DNA of 64,000 nucleotides from Herbiconiux moechotypicola (lineage in GTDB: Bacteria; Actinomycetota; Actinomycetes; Actinomycetales; Microbacteriaceae). Below, piece by piece: positions 25,033 through 34,000 of this stretch. Each line of letters opens with the position of its first letter. Within the stretch, counting starts at the first letter, position 1. The stretch is taken from contig NZ_JANLCN010000003.1 of the NCBI RefSeq assembly GCF_024979255.1, positions 310,001 through 374,000 on the forward strand, in the 5' to 3' direction. The position numbers and the translations under genes are program-made. The notes under the pieces are model-generated. The model saw nothing but the letters and a program-made list of their open reading frames with translations, was not told where the DNA came from and searched no databases.

Positions 25033-26411
25033 ACCAGCACTTTCGCGTTCGCGGCCGACCACGCTTGCGCCGCGACCTGGACGGCGTCCCACGGGGAGCC
25101 GAGGGGTGGGGTGTAGGAGAGGTCGAGGTCGTCGAACTGCTCGATGGTGAGTCCGGCGTAGAGGGCGGTGGCGTAGGTGTCCACGCGTTTTGCGACCTCG
25201 GTGCCGCGCCTGCCGACCAGTTGTGCGCCGAGCAGTCGCCCGTCGCTGGTGTCGCCGGTGATGCGGAAGTGGATCGGGTGGGCGCCCGGGTAGTACCGCT
25301 TGTGGTCATCCGCGGCGGCAGCGACTGTTGCGGGCGTGAAGCCGGCGGTGATCGCCTCGTGGTCGCGCAGGCCGGTGCGGGCGGCGACGAGGTCGAAGAC
25401 CTTGACGACCTGGGTGCCGACGGAGCCGGCGAAGGCCCGGTCGCTGCCGAGGGCGTTCTCCCCGGCGATGCGGCCCTGCTTGTGGCTCGTGGTGCCCAGC
25501 GGCAGGTAGGTGACCCCGAGGAGGCGGTGGTGGGTGACGATGCCGTCGCCGGCGGCCCAGACGTGCGGGAGCCCGGTTCGCATGTGCTCGTCGACCACGA
25601 CCGCGCGGCCCGCGCCGAGGGACGCGCCGGCCTGCTCGAGCAGCTCGGTGTTCGGGCGCACCCCGACGACGACGAGCACGAGGTCCGCGGTCTGCTCGAA
25701 CGGCTGCCCGTCGCGGCTGCCGTTGACGGTGAGCCCGGCGGGGGTCTTCTCGATCCCGGTGACGGTCGTGTTCGTGACGACCTCGACGCCGTGGGTGGTG
25801 AGTTCGTCGTGGACGAGGGCGCCGAGTTCGGGGTCGAGGGTGGAGAGCACTTCGGGACCGCGCTGAAGCTGGGTGACGGTCATGCCTCGGGTGATGAAGG
25901 CTTCGGCCATCTCCAGGCCGACGTAGCCGGCGCCGACGATGATCGCCGACTGCGGCTGCCGGGTGGTGAGGTCGTGGTCGAGGGCGAACGTGTCGCCCAT
26001 CGAGTGGATGACATGCGCCCCGTCCTCCGGGGACAGGGCTTCGAGGCCGGCGATGCCGGCGTGGGACGGGAGTGCGCCGGTGCCGACGATCAGCTCGTCG
26101 TAGGCCAGATCCTCGAAGGCGCCGTCGGGGGTGCGGACGGTGAGCCGGCGACCTGCGACGTCGATGCCGGTGGCGAAGGTGTTCAGCCGCAGTCGCATGC
26201 CGGTGGCCTCCAGATCGGCGCTGGTGCGGTGCGCGAGCGACTGCCACGGGGCGACCTCGCCGGTGAAGTAGTACGGGATGCCGCAGATGGAGAAGTTCGG
26301 ATACTCGTCCGCCACCACCACCGTCACGTCGGTGCTGGGGTCGAGTTCGCGGGCGCGAAGCGCTGCAGAGATGCCGGCGTCGGAGCCGCCGATGGCAATC
26401 AGGTGGGTCAT
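25029..26411 (-). CDS. FAD-dependent pyridine nucleotide-disulfide oxidoreductase (CoA-disulfide reductase/NADH oxidase-like)
   Basis: 460 residues. FAD-binding start IAIGGSDAGISAALRA (the usual GGxAxG has become GGSDAG), active cysteine Cys43 in SICGIPYYF, NAD(P)-binding IIVGAGYVGLEMAEAF, second FAD motif VWAAGDG and a C-terminal dimerisation domain. Relatives reduce CoA or other thiol disulfides, or polysulfide, with NAD(P)H. In arsenic clusters such an enzyme may supply reduced thiols for arsenate reduction. Its start overlaps the aquaporin stop by four bases; both are divergent from the arsR-arsC fusion gene. Confidence 0.85.
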   Translation of the reverse strand: MTHLIAIGGSDAGISAALRARELDPSTDVTVVVADEYPNFSICGIPYYFTGEVAPWQSLAHRTSADLEATGMRLRLNTFATGIDVAGRRLTVRTPDGAFEDLAYDELIVGTGALPSHAGIAGLEALSPEDGAHVIHSMGDTFALDHDLTTRQPQSAIIVGAGYVGLEMAEAFITRGMTVTQLQRGPEVLSTLDPELGALVHDELTTHGVEVVTNTTVTGIEKTPAGLTVNGSRDGQPFEQTADLVLVVVGVRPNTELLEQAGASLGAGRAVVVDEHMRTGLPHVWAAGDGIVTHHRLLGVTYLPLGTTSHKQGRIAGENALGSDRAFAGSVGTQVVKVFDLVAARTGLRDHEAITAGFTPATVAAAADDHKRYYPGAHPIHFRITGDTSDGRLLGAQLVGRRGTEVAKRVDTYATALYAGLTIEQFDDLDLSYTPPLGSPWDAVQVAAQAWSAANAKVLV

Positions 26412-27100
26412 GGCTGGGCCTTTCGGTTCGGGAACAGCAAGAGGACCAGCCCGACGCCCACAGCGGCGCCGACGAGTTGAGCGGCGAGGAACCACAGCGC
26501 GGACGTCGGGGCGATGCCGGCGAAGGTGTCGGTGAAGATCCGGCCGATGGTCACGGCGAGGTTGGCGAACGATGTGGACGACGTGAACCAATAGGCGGCG
26601 CCGATGTAGGCACCGACCGCGGGAGCGACCACGGCGCTGCGGCCGGTGCGGGCCAGGGCGAAGATCAGCACCACCAACCCGGCGGTGGCGACGACCTCGC
26701 CGAGCAGATTCCCGGCCGAGAGCCGGTCGGTCGTAGCCAGGACGGTGGGCGTCTGGAACATCAGGTTCGCCAGGACTGCGCCGCCGATCCCGCCGGCGAG
26801 CTGCGCGGCGAGGTAGACCACGATCTCTGCCGGAGCGTGGCGGGTGCCGAGGAGGCGGTCGGCGAGGGTGACGACGGGGTTGAGATGCGCGCCGCTGACG
26901 GGCTGGAAGATCACGATGAGCACCGTCAGCCCGAGCGCCGTCGCCAGCGAGTTCTCCAGTAGCTGCAACCCGACATCTGCCGGCGAGAGGCGCTGCGCGG
27001 CGATGCCGGAGCCGACCACGACGGTCACCAGCAGACCGGCGCCGAGGAACTCCGCGACCGCGCGCCGCCACAACGGGACCGGGACGAATGTCGTGCTCAT
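26408..27100 (-). CDS. Aquaporin-family channel of the arsenic operon, altered second NPA box
   Basis: 230 residues with six helices and two half-helices. The first box is NPV (GAHLNPVVT), the second is NLA (TSFANLAVTIGR), where most relatives have NPA. Arsenic-linked aquaporins such as AqpS of Sinorhizobium let As(III) produced by ArsC flow out down its gradient. The start follows AAGGTGAT. It begins 48 bases from the divergent ArsR-phosphatase fusion, with a shared operator between them. Confidence 0.82.
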   Translation of the reverse strand: MSTTFVPVPLWRRAVAEFLGAGLLVTVVVGSGIAAQRLSPADVGLQLLENSLATALGLTVLIVIFQPVSGAHLNPVVTLADRLLGTRHAPAEIVVYLAAQLAGGIGGAVLANLMFQTPTVLATTDRLSAGNLLGEVVATAGLVVLIFALARTGRSAVVAPAVGAYIGAAYWFTSSTSFANLAVTIGRIFTDTFAGIAPTSALWFLAAQLVGAAVGVGLVLLLFPNRKAQP

Positions 27101-27124
27101 GTGCGGATCACCTTGACGACGATA

Positions 27125-27151
27125 CATTGCTCAGTCACTATTGAGGTAATG
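27125..27151. promoter_or_regulatory. Probable operator between aquaporin and arsR-arsC fusion genes
   Basis: Nested imperfect inverted repeat: CATT (27125-27128) and CTCA (27130-27133) mirrored by TGAG (27142-27145) and AATG (27148-27151). It covers the start region of the fusion gene in a short divergent interval. Confidence 0.45.
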
Positions 27152-27826
27152 AACATTGAGCGAACTGACCTGGCGGGGCGGGTGGCGCGGTACGCGGCCC
27201 TCGCCGATCCGGCGCGGCTGCGGATCATGGACCTGCTCACGCTGGGCGATGTCGCCCCGGTCGAGCTGCAAGCCGAGCTCGGGGTCTCCTCAAGCCTGCT
27301 CGCGCACCACCTGAACCAGCTCGAACAGGCAGGGCTGCTGCTGCGCACCCGGTCGGAAGCAGATCGGCGCCGCACCTACCTGCACCTCGCTCCCGATGCC
27401 TTCGCGGGGCTGACCCCGTCGCCGGCCCTCGGCGTGCGGCGGGTGGTGTTCGTCTGCACCGGCAACTCCGCACGCTCGCAACTCGCCGCCGCGCTCTGGC
27501 ACGACGCCAGCGACGTCCCGGTGGCCTCGGCGGGCACGCACCCGGCGGACGCGATCGAGCCCGGCGCGATCGCCGCCGCGAACCGGCACGGCCTCACCCT
27601 CCGCGCTCCCCGCCCGCAGGCGCTGGAAGACGTGGTCGAAGCGGACGACTTCGTGGTCACCGTCTGCGACACCGCCCACGAGGAACTCGACGGCGCGGGC
27701 CGGGTGCATTGGTCGGTGCCCGACCCGGTGCGTGACGGATCGGATGCCGCGTTCGATGCCGCCTTCGAGGACATCGCCGCCCGTATCCACAACCTCGCCC
27801 CGCGGCTGACCACAACGAAGGGATGA
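27149..27826 (+). CDS. ArsR repressor fused to a low-molecular-weight phosphatase/ArsC-like domain
   Basis: 225 residues. Residues 1-85 are an ArsR winged helix (LADPARLRIMDLLT, ELGVSSSLLAHHLNQLEQAG). Residues 95-220 are an LMW-phosphatase-type arsenate reductase domain with P-loop VCTGNSARSQ (CX5R) and the closing VHWSVPDPVRDG acid motif. The DNA-binding half has no cysteine, so it cannot bind As(III) in the usual ArsR way; sensing may pass through the reductase domain, whose cysteines are in VCTGN and TVCDTAHEE. The stop overlaps the next arsC by four bases. Confidence 0.87.
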   Translation: MNIERTDLAGRVARYAALADPARLRIMDLLTLGDVAPVELQAELGVSSSLLAHHLNQLEQAGLLLRTRSEADRRRTYLHLAPDAFAGLTPSPALGVRRVVFVCTGNSARSQLAAALWHDASDVPVASAGTHPADAIEPGAIAAANRHGLTLRAPRPQALEDVVEADDFVVTVCDTAHEELDGAGRVHWSVPDPVRDGSDAAFDAAFEDIAARIHNLAPRLTTTKG

Positions 27827-28488
27827 CTACGATGTCGCACCAGGAACCGCATGCCACGATCACCATCGACCAGGAGGCCGCCCTCGCCTCCGGCGCGGAG
27901 CGGCTGACCCGGGAGTTCGACGGCACGTTCGGACGGGAGACGATCGACCGCTTCCTGCACACCTCCTACGCCGACCTCGCCGCCCGAGCGACCGTGCCGA
28001 ACTATCTGCCGCTGCTGACCGAGAAGTTCGCCAGGCAACGCCTGCACGCCCTCGCCAAGGTCGACGGCCTCCACGTCGACGGGAAGCCGACGGTGCTGTT
28101 CCTATGCGTCCACAACGCCGGCCGATCGCAGATGGCCCTCGGGTTCTTTCAGCACCATGCGGGCGAGCACGCGGTCGGCTGGTCGGGCGGCTCCGAACCC
28201 GGCCACGAGGTCAGCCCGGTCGCCGTCGAGGTGATGGCCGAGCGCGGCATCGACATCGCCGACGAGTACCCGAAGCCGTGGACCGACGAGGTCGTGCGGG
28301 CCGCGGACGTGGTGATCACGATGGGCTGCGGCGACGCCTGCCCGGTGTTCCCCGGCAAACGCTACGAGGAATGGTCCCTCCCCGACCCCGCCGGATGGAC
28401 CCCCGAAGGCGTCCGGCCGGTGCGCGACGAGATCGAGGCTCGCGTCCTGAACCTGCTCGCCGAGCTCGGCGTCCCCGCGAGAACCTAG
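27823..28488 (+). CDS. arsC: Arsenate reductase, actinobacterial mycothiol-type ArsC
   Basis: 221 residues. An N-terminal three-helix segment (about 20-80, TIDRFLHTSYADLAAR) precedes the LMW-phosphatase fold. The P-loop is CVHNAGRSQ with Cys95 and Arg101; then GSEPGHEVSPVAVEVM, the MGCGDACPVFPGKRYEEW segment and the acid LPDPAGW. This architecture matches Corynebacterium ArsC1/ArsC2, which use mycothiol and mycoredoxin to reduce arsenate. Product arsenite would leave through the ACR3-like pump or the aquaporin. Convergent overlap of three bases with the flavoprotein gene. Confidence 0.87.
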   Translation: MTTMSHQEPHATITIDQEAALASGAERLTREFDGTFGRETIDRFLHTSYADLAARATVPNYLPLLTEKFARQRLHALAKVDGLHVDGKPTVLFLCVHNAGRSQMALGFFQHHAGEHAVGWSGGSEPGHEVSPVAVEVMAERGIDIADEYPKPWTDEVVRAADVVITMGCGDACPVFPGKRYEEWSLPDPAGWTPEGVRPVRDEIEARVLNLLAELGVPART

Positions 28489-29813
28489 ACCGCAGTACCC
28501 GCGGGGGCGCGGCCGAGCTGGATCACCTGCAGCACTCCTGATGCGCAGCAGGCACCGCCCTTGGCCCCGGTCGGGTCATCGAACAGGCCGGCCCCGCCGC
28601 ACACGCCCGTGTCCGGCAACGCCAGCTCGACCCGTTGTGCAGCCTCGTGGTCTCCGGCAAGTTCGGCGACCACGCTGCGGACCTGCTCGTAGCCGGTCAG
28701 GGCGAGGAAAGTCGGGGCGCGGCCGTAGGACTTCGCCCCCACGATAAACAGGCCCGGCTCCGGCTGGGCCAGGTCGGCGGCTCCAGTGGCGCGCACCGAC
28801 CCGCAGGAGTGGATGTTGGGGTCGATGTCGGCGGCGATCCGCGCCGGCGCCTGCAGCCGGGCATCCAGCTCCAGCCGCACCTCGGACAGGATCGACAGAT
28901 TCGGTCGGAACCCGGTGAGCACCACGACCCGATCGGCGGGCTCGAGCGTCCGGCCGTCCTCGGCGACCAGGACCGCTCCCTGCTCCGCGGTGTCGATCCG
29001 CTCGATCCGGAACCCGGTCACCATGCTCACAAGACCCTGCTCGACCGCGGCGCGGGCGCGCTGGCCGAGTGCGCCGCGCTCGGGAAGCTCGTCAGCCTCC
29101 CCGCCGCCGAACGTGCCGCCAATCGTCCCGCGCCGCAGCACCCAGGCGATCCGAGTGTCGGGATGCTGACGGGCGATCCGGGCCAGCTCGGTGATCGCGG
29201 TCGCTGCGGAGTGCCCATTGCCGACCACAACCGTGTGCCGCCCCGCATACAGCTCGGCGTCGGCGAACGACGGAATCCGGTACGTCAGGAGCCCGGCCGC
29301 AGCCCCCTCGCCGAGCGCAGGCAACCCGTCGGCGCCAGCCGGGTTCGGTGTGGTCCAGGTGCCCGAGGCATCGATGACCGCCTGCGCCTCGATCCGCGAC
29401 TGCGTGCCATCCGCCTCCTCGACGTGAACGACGAACGGCTGCTCGGCACGCCCGGCATCCACCAGCAAGTCGCGTCCCTTGCGGCCGACGCCGGTGACCT
29501 TCGCGCCGTAACGGACGCGATCTCCAAGAACCTGCGCGAGAGGCGCGAGGTATCCGGTGATCCAGGCGCCGCCGGTCGGATACCCCCGCTCGGGTCGCTG
29601 CCACCCGGAGGGCTCCAGTAGCCGAGCCGCGGCGGGGTCGACGAGCTCGGGCCACTCGGAGAACAGCCGCACATGCCCCCACTCCGACACCGCCGCCGCA
29701 GGACCCGCCCCCTGCTCCAGCACCAGCGGCGTGAGGCCCCGCTCCAGCAGACGCGCTGCCGCTGCCAGCCCCTGCGGCCCTGCGCCGATCACCACGACAG
29801 GAAGACCCACCAT
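28485..29813 (-). CDS. ArsO-like FAD/NAD(P)-dependent monooxygenase
   Basis: 442 residues. FAD motif VVIGAGPQGLAAAARL, a central VIDASGTWTTPNPAG, NAD(P) motif HTVVVGNGHSAATAI, then VVVLTGFRPNLS. Related flavoproteins (ArsO) occur in Streptomyces arsenic clusters; their reaction is not settled. The last 30 residues are odd for the family: CGGAGLFDDPTGAKGGACC has three cysteines and could bind arsenic or metal. The ribosome site GAGGAG supports the start. It is divergent from arsR across a 75-base region with repeats. Confidence 0.8.
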   Translation of the reverse strand: MVGLPVVVIGAGPQGLAAAARLLERGLTPLVLEQGAGPAAAVSEWGHVRLFSEWPELVDPAAARLLEPSGWQRPERGYPTGGAWITGYLAPLAQVLGDRVRYGAKVTGVGRKGRDLLVDAGRAEQPFVVHVEEADGTQSRIEAQAVIDASGTWTTPNPAGADGLPALGEGAAAGLLTYRIPSFADAELYAGRHTVVVGNGHSAATAITELARIARQHPDTRIAWVLRRGTIGGTFGGGEADELPERGALGQRARAAVEQGLVSMVTGFRIERIDTAEQGAVLVAEDGRTLEPADRVVVLTGFRPNLSILSEVRLELDARLQAPARIAADIDPNIHSCGSVRATGAADLAQPEPGLFIVGAKSYGRAPTFLALTGYEQVRSVVAELAGDHEAAQRVELALPDTGVCGGAGLFDDPTGAKGGACCASGVLQVIQLGRAPAGTAV

Positions 29814-29822
29814 CCACTCCTC

Positions 29823-29865
29823 ACATCGACTAACCTCAATACATCGAGAATCCTCGATACATCGA
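29823..29865. promoter_or_regulatory. arsO-arsR operator: three ACATCGA repeats at 18-base spacing plus a palindrome
   Basis: ACATCGA begins at 29823, 29841 and 29859, exactly 18 bases apart, so all three lie on nearly the same face of the helix over two turns each. ATCGAG (29843-29848) and CTCGAT (29853-29858) form a perfect inverted repeat around AATC. Confidence 0.6.
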
Positions 29866-29888
29866 CAGATGTCAATGCGACTGGCAGG

Positions 29889-30248
29889 ATGGGAACCGTG
29901 ACCATCGCACTCCCGCTTCTCGCCCGAGGCGACGCCGCCTGTTGCGGCACGGTCGCCGGCGGCGTGCTCGACTCTGAGCAGGCGGAGCGGATCGCCCGCG
30001 TCTTCAAGGCCCTCGGCGACCCCACCCGGGTCAAGCTCCTCTCCCTGATCGGCGGCAGCGAGACCGGCGAGATGTGCATCTGCGACCTCACCGACCCCGT
30101 GGGCCTGTCCCAGCCGACCGTCTCGCACCACATGAAGCAGCTCGTCGACGCTGGCCTCGCCACCCGCGAGCAGCGCGGCAAGTGGGCCTACTTCCGCGTC
30201 GTCGACGGCGCGCTCGAGAACGCCGCCCGGACCCTCCTGCCCGAATGA
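29889..30248 (+). CDS. arsR: ArsR-family arsenite-responsive repressor
   Basis: 119 residues. A winged helix with the As(III) site in GEMCICDLTD (CxC in the recognition-helix region, as in plasmid R773 ArsR ELCVCDL) and helix-turn-helix LSQPTVSHHMKQLVDAGL. An extra CC pair near the start (DAACCGTV) could give a third ligand, as in actinobacterial ArsR types. It overlaps the acetyltransferase by four bases and faces the ArsO-like gene, so it probably controls both directions. Confidence 0.88.
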   Translation: MGTVTIALPLLARGDAACCGTVAGGVLDSEQAERIARVFKALGDPTRVKLLSLIGGSETGEMCICDLTDPVGLSQPTVSHHMKQLVDAGLATREQRGKWAYFRVVDGALENAARTLLPE

Positions 30249-30805
30249 TCCGCGTCGTCATCCGTCCGATGACGCCTGCGGACTGGCCCGCCGTCGAGCA
30301 CATCTACCGCGAAGGCATCACCACCGGGCACGCCACCTTCGAGGCAGAACCGCCCGCCTGGGATGGCTTCGACAAGAGCAAGCTCCCCGGTCCGCGCCTC
30401 GTCGCCACTGACACCGACGGCGTCGTCGTGGGGTGGGCGGCAGCCAGCGCCGTGTCATCGCGGCCGGTGTACCGTGGGATGGTCGAGCACTCGATCTACA
30501 TCGCCGACGCCGCACGTGGTCAAGGCGCCGGGGGCGCCCTTCTGGAAGCGTTCATCGCTGCCGCGGACACCGCGGGCATCTGGACCATCCAGTCGTCGAT
30601 CTTCCCGGAGAACACGGCGAGTCTCCGCCTGCACGAGCGCTACGGGTTCCGCACCGTGGGCATCCGCGAACGTATCGCGCTGATGGGTTACGGGCCGCTG
30701 GCTGGCGCTTGGCGAGATACCGTGCTGATCGAGCGTCGTCGCCCGCACCAACACATGACGCCTTACATGCGAGCGCGACTGAGTCAGCTCGACATGAACC
30801 CGTGA
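30245..30805 (+). CDS. GNAT acetyltransferase, ArsN/phosphinothricin-acetyltransferase-like
   Basis: 186 residues coupled to arsR (ATGA). GNAT core: VRPMTPADWPAVEHIYREGI, acetyl-CoA loop RGQGAGGALLEAFI, then FPENTASLRLHERYGFRTVG and WRDTVLIERR, matching phosphinothricin N-acetyltransferases. The ars-linked member ArsN1 acetylates the antibiotic arsinothricin. Position right after arsR supports that role, but phosphinothricin or methionine-sulfone acetylation is also possible. Its stop codon lies in the right border repeat of the island. Confidence 0.78.
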   Translation: MIRVVIRPMTPADWPAVEHIYREGITTGHATFEAEPPAWDGFDKSKLPGPRLVATDTDGVVVGWAAASAVSSRPVYRGMVEHSIYIADAARGQGAGGALLEAFIAAADTAGIWTIQSSIFPENTASLRLHERYGFRTVGIRERIALMGYGPLAGAWRDTVLIERRRPHQHMTPYMRARLSQLDMNP

Positions 30806-30819
30806 GTTCATGAATCCTG
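30800..30819. repeat. Right border repeat of the metal island
   Basis: CCGTGAGTTCATGAATCCTG, 17 of 20 identical to 22581-22600 and likewise containing the stop codon of the gene before it. GTGAGTTC (30802-30809) has an inverted partner GAACTCAC at 30944-30951. Confidence 0.55.
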
Positions 30820-31092
30820 CACACCCATCAGGACTCCTGCGAAACCTTCGGGAATCTCGACATTCCATCACGCTGACCGACAAGCGCCGCCATACACGGC
30901 GCACCTAGAGAGCACGGAACAACGCGCGACTCGCGTCGGTAACGAACTCACGGCAGTTGGGACACAAGCCCCACAGGTTCACGAAACCTGAACCCCTGCC
31001 CGCTTCGCACTCGCTCCGGCGGGTAAGGCCGGGTGCACCTGCTGGCTGGACGGCTCTCTCGTCGTCCGTTCACCGAGCCAGGAGGACAGCAC
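30806..31092 (+). promoter_or_regulatory. Gene-free leader of the surface-protein gene with two ICE boxes
   Basis: 287 bases without a gene. It holds the island border, GCGCACCT (30899-30906), GGTTCA/TGAACC as an inverted repeat within 30976-30994, the variant box GTGCACCT (31033-31040), and CTGGCT that can pair with AGCCAG next to the AGGAGG ribosome site (31079-31086). Confidence 0.5.
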
Positions 31093-34000
31093 ATGTCTGC
31101 ATCGCCCCTATCCCCGCCCGCGAACCGGAAGCACCCGCCGGGTGGCCTGTGGCGCCGCATGGCCTCGCTGCTGGTCGTCCTCCTCGTCGCCGCCGGCTCG
31201 GTCGTCCTCGGCACCTCCTCGGCGCACGCCGGCAGCCATGGCGTCGGCTACGACGAGGGGCTGGGGTTCCTCGGCGCCTACAGCACCGACATCGACGGCC
31301 GGCAGGCGTACTGCATCGACCTCGGCGCCGATGCCCCGTTCGGCCAGACCTCGGGGCCGCAGACCGTGGGCTCGCTGGACTCGCTTTCGCGGCAGCAGCT
31401 CGCGGAGCTGAACTACGTCCTGGATCGGTGGGGGCAGTCGGGCGATCCGAATATCACGGCGGCGGTCGCACTGTATGTGTGGTCGGTCGCTGATCCCGGC
31501 GTCTATAACAGCCACGGCATGTCGGGCGATGACTACTACGTCGCCCGCGCCCCGTTCGGGGTTCGGGGCACGATCCTGGGCAACCTCGCGGTGATGCGCC
31601 AGGAGGCCAGCGTGAACGCGGTCACCGACCCGTCGCTGACCCTGGGCCTGTCGATGTCGGATCAGTACGCCGGGACGCTGACCGTCGCCGCGCACCCCGC
31701 GTCGTTGCAGGGCACCGCGACGCTCACCGATGCGGTGTTCGCCGGCGGCGGTTCCTCCCGCACGGTCAGTGCCGGGCAGTACGGCATCACCGGCACCCCG
31801 GCGGACGGTGCGCCCTCGTATCGGATCGAGGCGTCGATGAGCGTTGCCGCCGCCGGGTACGGCGCTCAGGTGGACCTCTATACGACGCCGGGCGCGCAAA
31901 GGCTCATCGCGGCGGTTGCCGGTTCCTCCACGGGCCTGTCCGCGACCGAGCAGACGCCGGTGATCGACCTGGACTTTCAGCCGCAGATCGGCACCCAGGT
32001 TGCCGCCCGCTACGTCACTGAGGGTGAGGCGTTCGTGGACGAGCTGGCGGTCACGGTGACCAAGGGCACCTGGATCAGAGTGGGAGGTCAGCCAGTCGAG
32101 GTGACCGCGACCGGCACCCTCTATGGGCCGTTCGATGAGCAACCCGCCGAATCCGACACCCCGCCGGTCGGCACCCCGATCGCCGGCGCCGAGGAGGTCG
32201 TGCTTACCAGGCCGGGCTCCTACACCTCGCCGGGCACGATCACCGCCCCCGAGTCCGGGTTCTACACCTGGGTTTGGGCGATCGACAAGACGGCGCAGGG
32301 CGAGACGGGCAAGTATCTGACGGACTCGTTCACCGACAGGTTCGGGAAGGTTGCGGAGACCTCGGTGGTCCCGTTCCAGCCGCGCGCGGTCTCCGAAGCC
32401 GACCAGCACCTTGCCGTGCCCGGCGACGCGCTGACTGACACGATCACCGTGTCCAGCTCCAACGGGGCATGGCTCAAGCACGACGGGGCGTTCATCCCCG
32501 TCGTGCTTGAGGGCACCGCCTATCAGGTGCCCGGCACCCTGCCCCCGGCCCGCGACGGCACCGTGCCCGCCGGCGCGGTGCCGCTGGGCACCGTGACGGT
32601 CACCGCGACCGGCCCCGGCGTCTACACGTCGCCTGCGGTTGTCGCACCACAAGGCGGGTTCGTGACCTGGGTCTGGGAAGTGCGAAAGAGCACGCAGCCG
32701 GAGTGGGTACGCGACTACCTCGCCACCGACTGGACCGATGACTACGGCATCCCGGTCGAGACGACCTCCGTGCGGTGGCCGATCACGACGACCTCGCTGA
32801 TGCGCGAATACAACGTCCACCCCGGCGGGCGCGCGTTCGACACCGTGACCGTCACCGGGTTCCCCGCGAACCACGGCGACTTCACCGGCGACGGCTACTG
32901 GCAGGCCGACGTGGATCAGCTCGTCCACACCATCTACGGCCCGTTCAGCACGGACGCGGTGCTCACCGACGACCTCGACCTGACCGACGCGCCCATGCTC
33001 ACGAGCATCACGACGCCCGCCCGCAACGGGGTCTACCGTCTCGGGTACACCGACGCCGACCAGATCACCCCGACCGAGCCCGGCTACTACGTCCTGGTCA
33101 CCACCTTCGAGGGCGATGACCGCGTACAGCCCTACCAGTCGTCCCCGGCGGACGTGCTGGAACGCTTCTACGTCCCACCGACGCCGGAGGTCGAGCTGCC
33201 GGTCACGGTCATCACCCAGGCCACCCCGGCCGCACTCGTCGGCGAGCCGTTCGGGGACACTGCGCTCGTGCAGGGCAGCATCCCCGACGGCGCCTCGCTC
33301 GTGTTCCGCGCCTACGGCCCTCAGCCCGCCGACCAGACCCCGATGTGCGAGATAGCGTTCTACGAGTCCGCGCCGATCCCGGTCACCCGGGCCGGCGTCT
33401 ACACCTCGCCCACCAGGAGCGTCGACGAGCCGGGGAACGTCTACTGGATCGAGACCCTGTACGACGCCGACGGCGACGTGCTCGTGGAGGGAACCTGCGG
33501 CGCCCCGGGCGAGACGACCGTCGTCACCGAGCAGCCCGAGGGGCTGACCGTGACCACGATGGCCGTCGCGGAGGTCACCCTGGGCGAACCCGCGCACGAC
33601 ACCGCCAAGGTCACCGGCACCGTGCCCGAGGGCGTGACGCTGGTGTTCGAGGCGTACCGGCAGGACGACGACACTGCTACCTGCACCCCCGAGGAGCTGG
33701 TGTTCACCTCGGAGACCGTGCCTGTTGACGGTCCCGGCGAGTACGCCTCCGACGAGGTCGTGTTCGAGCAGGCCGGTACCTACTACTGGATAGAGACGCT
33801 GCACAACCGGGACGGCGAGGTGATCCACCGTGGCCTGTGCGGGGCACCGAACGAGACCACCATGGTGACGCCGGTGGTCGTCCCGCCGGACACTCCTGAT
33901 CTGCCACCGGGGCTGGCTCTGACCGGTGGCGGGGACTGGATGCTGCCCGTCGGGATCGGTGCCGGGGTCTTCACCCTCGCCGGCCTGCTCACCCTCTGGT

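Larger units (their letters stand above)
22587..30819. other. Arsenic/heavy-metal resistance island inserted in the ICE
   Basis: Thirteen genes on both strands, none related to transfer, interrupt an otherwise plus-strand conjugation module. None is preceded by the ICE leader box. Imperfect 20-base repeats border it. It combines arsenite and arsenate handling with a CmtR/CDF heavy-metal unit. No transposase or recombinase is inside, so how it entered is unclear. Confidence 0.7.
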
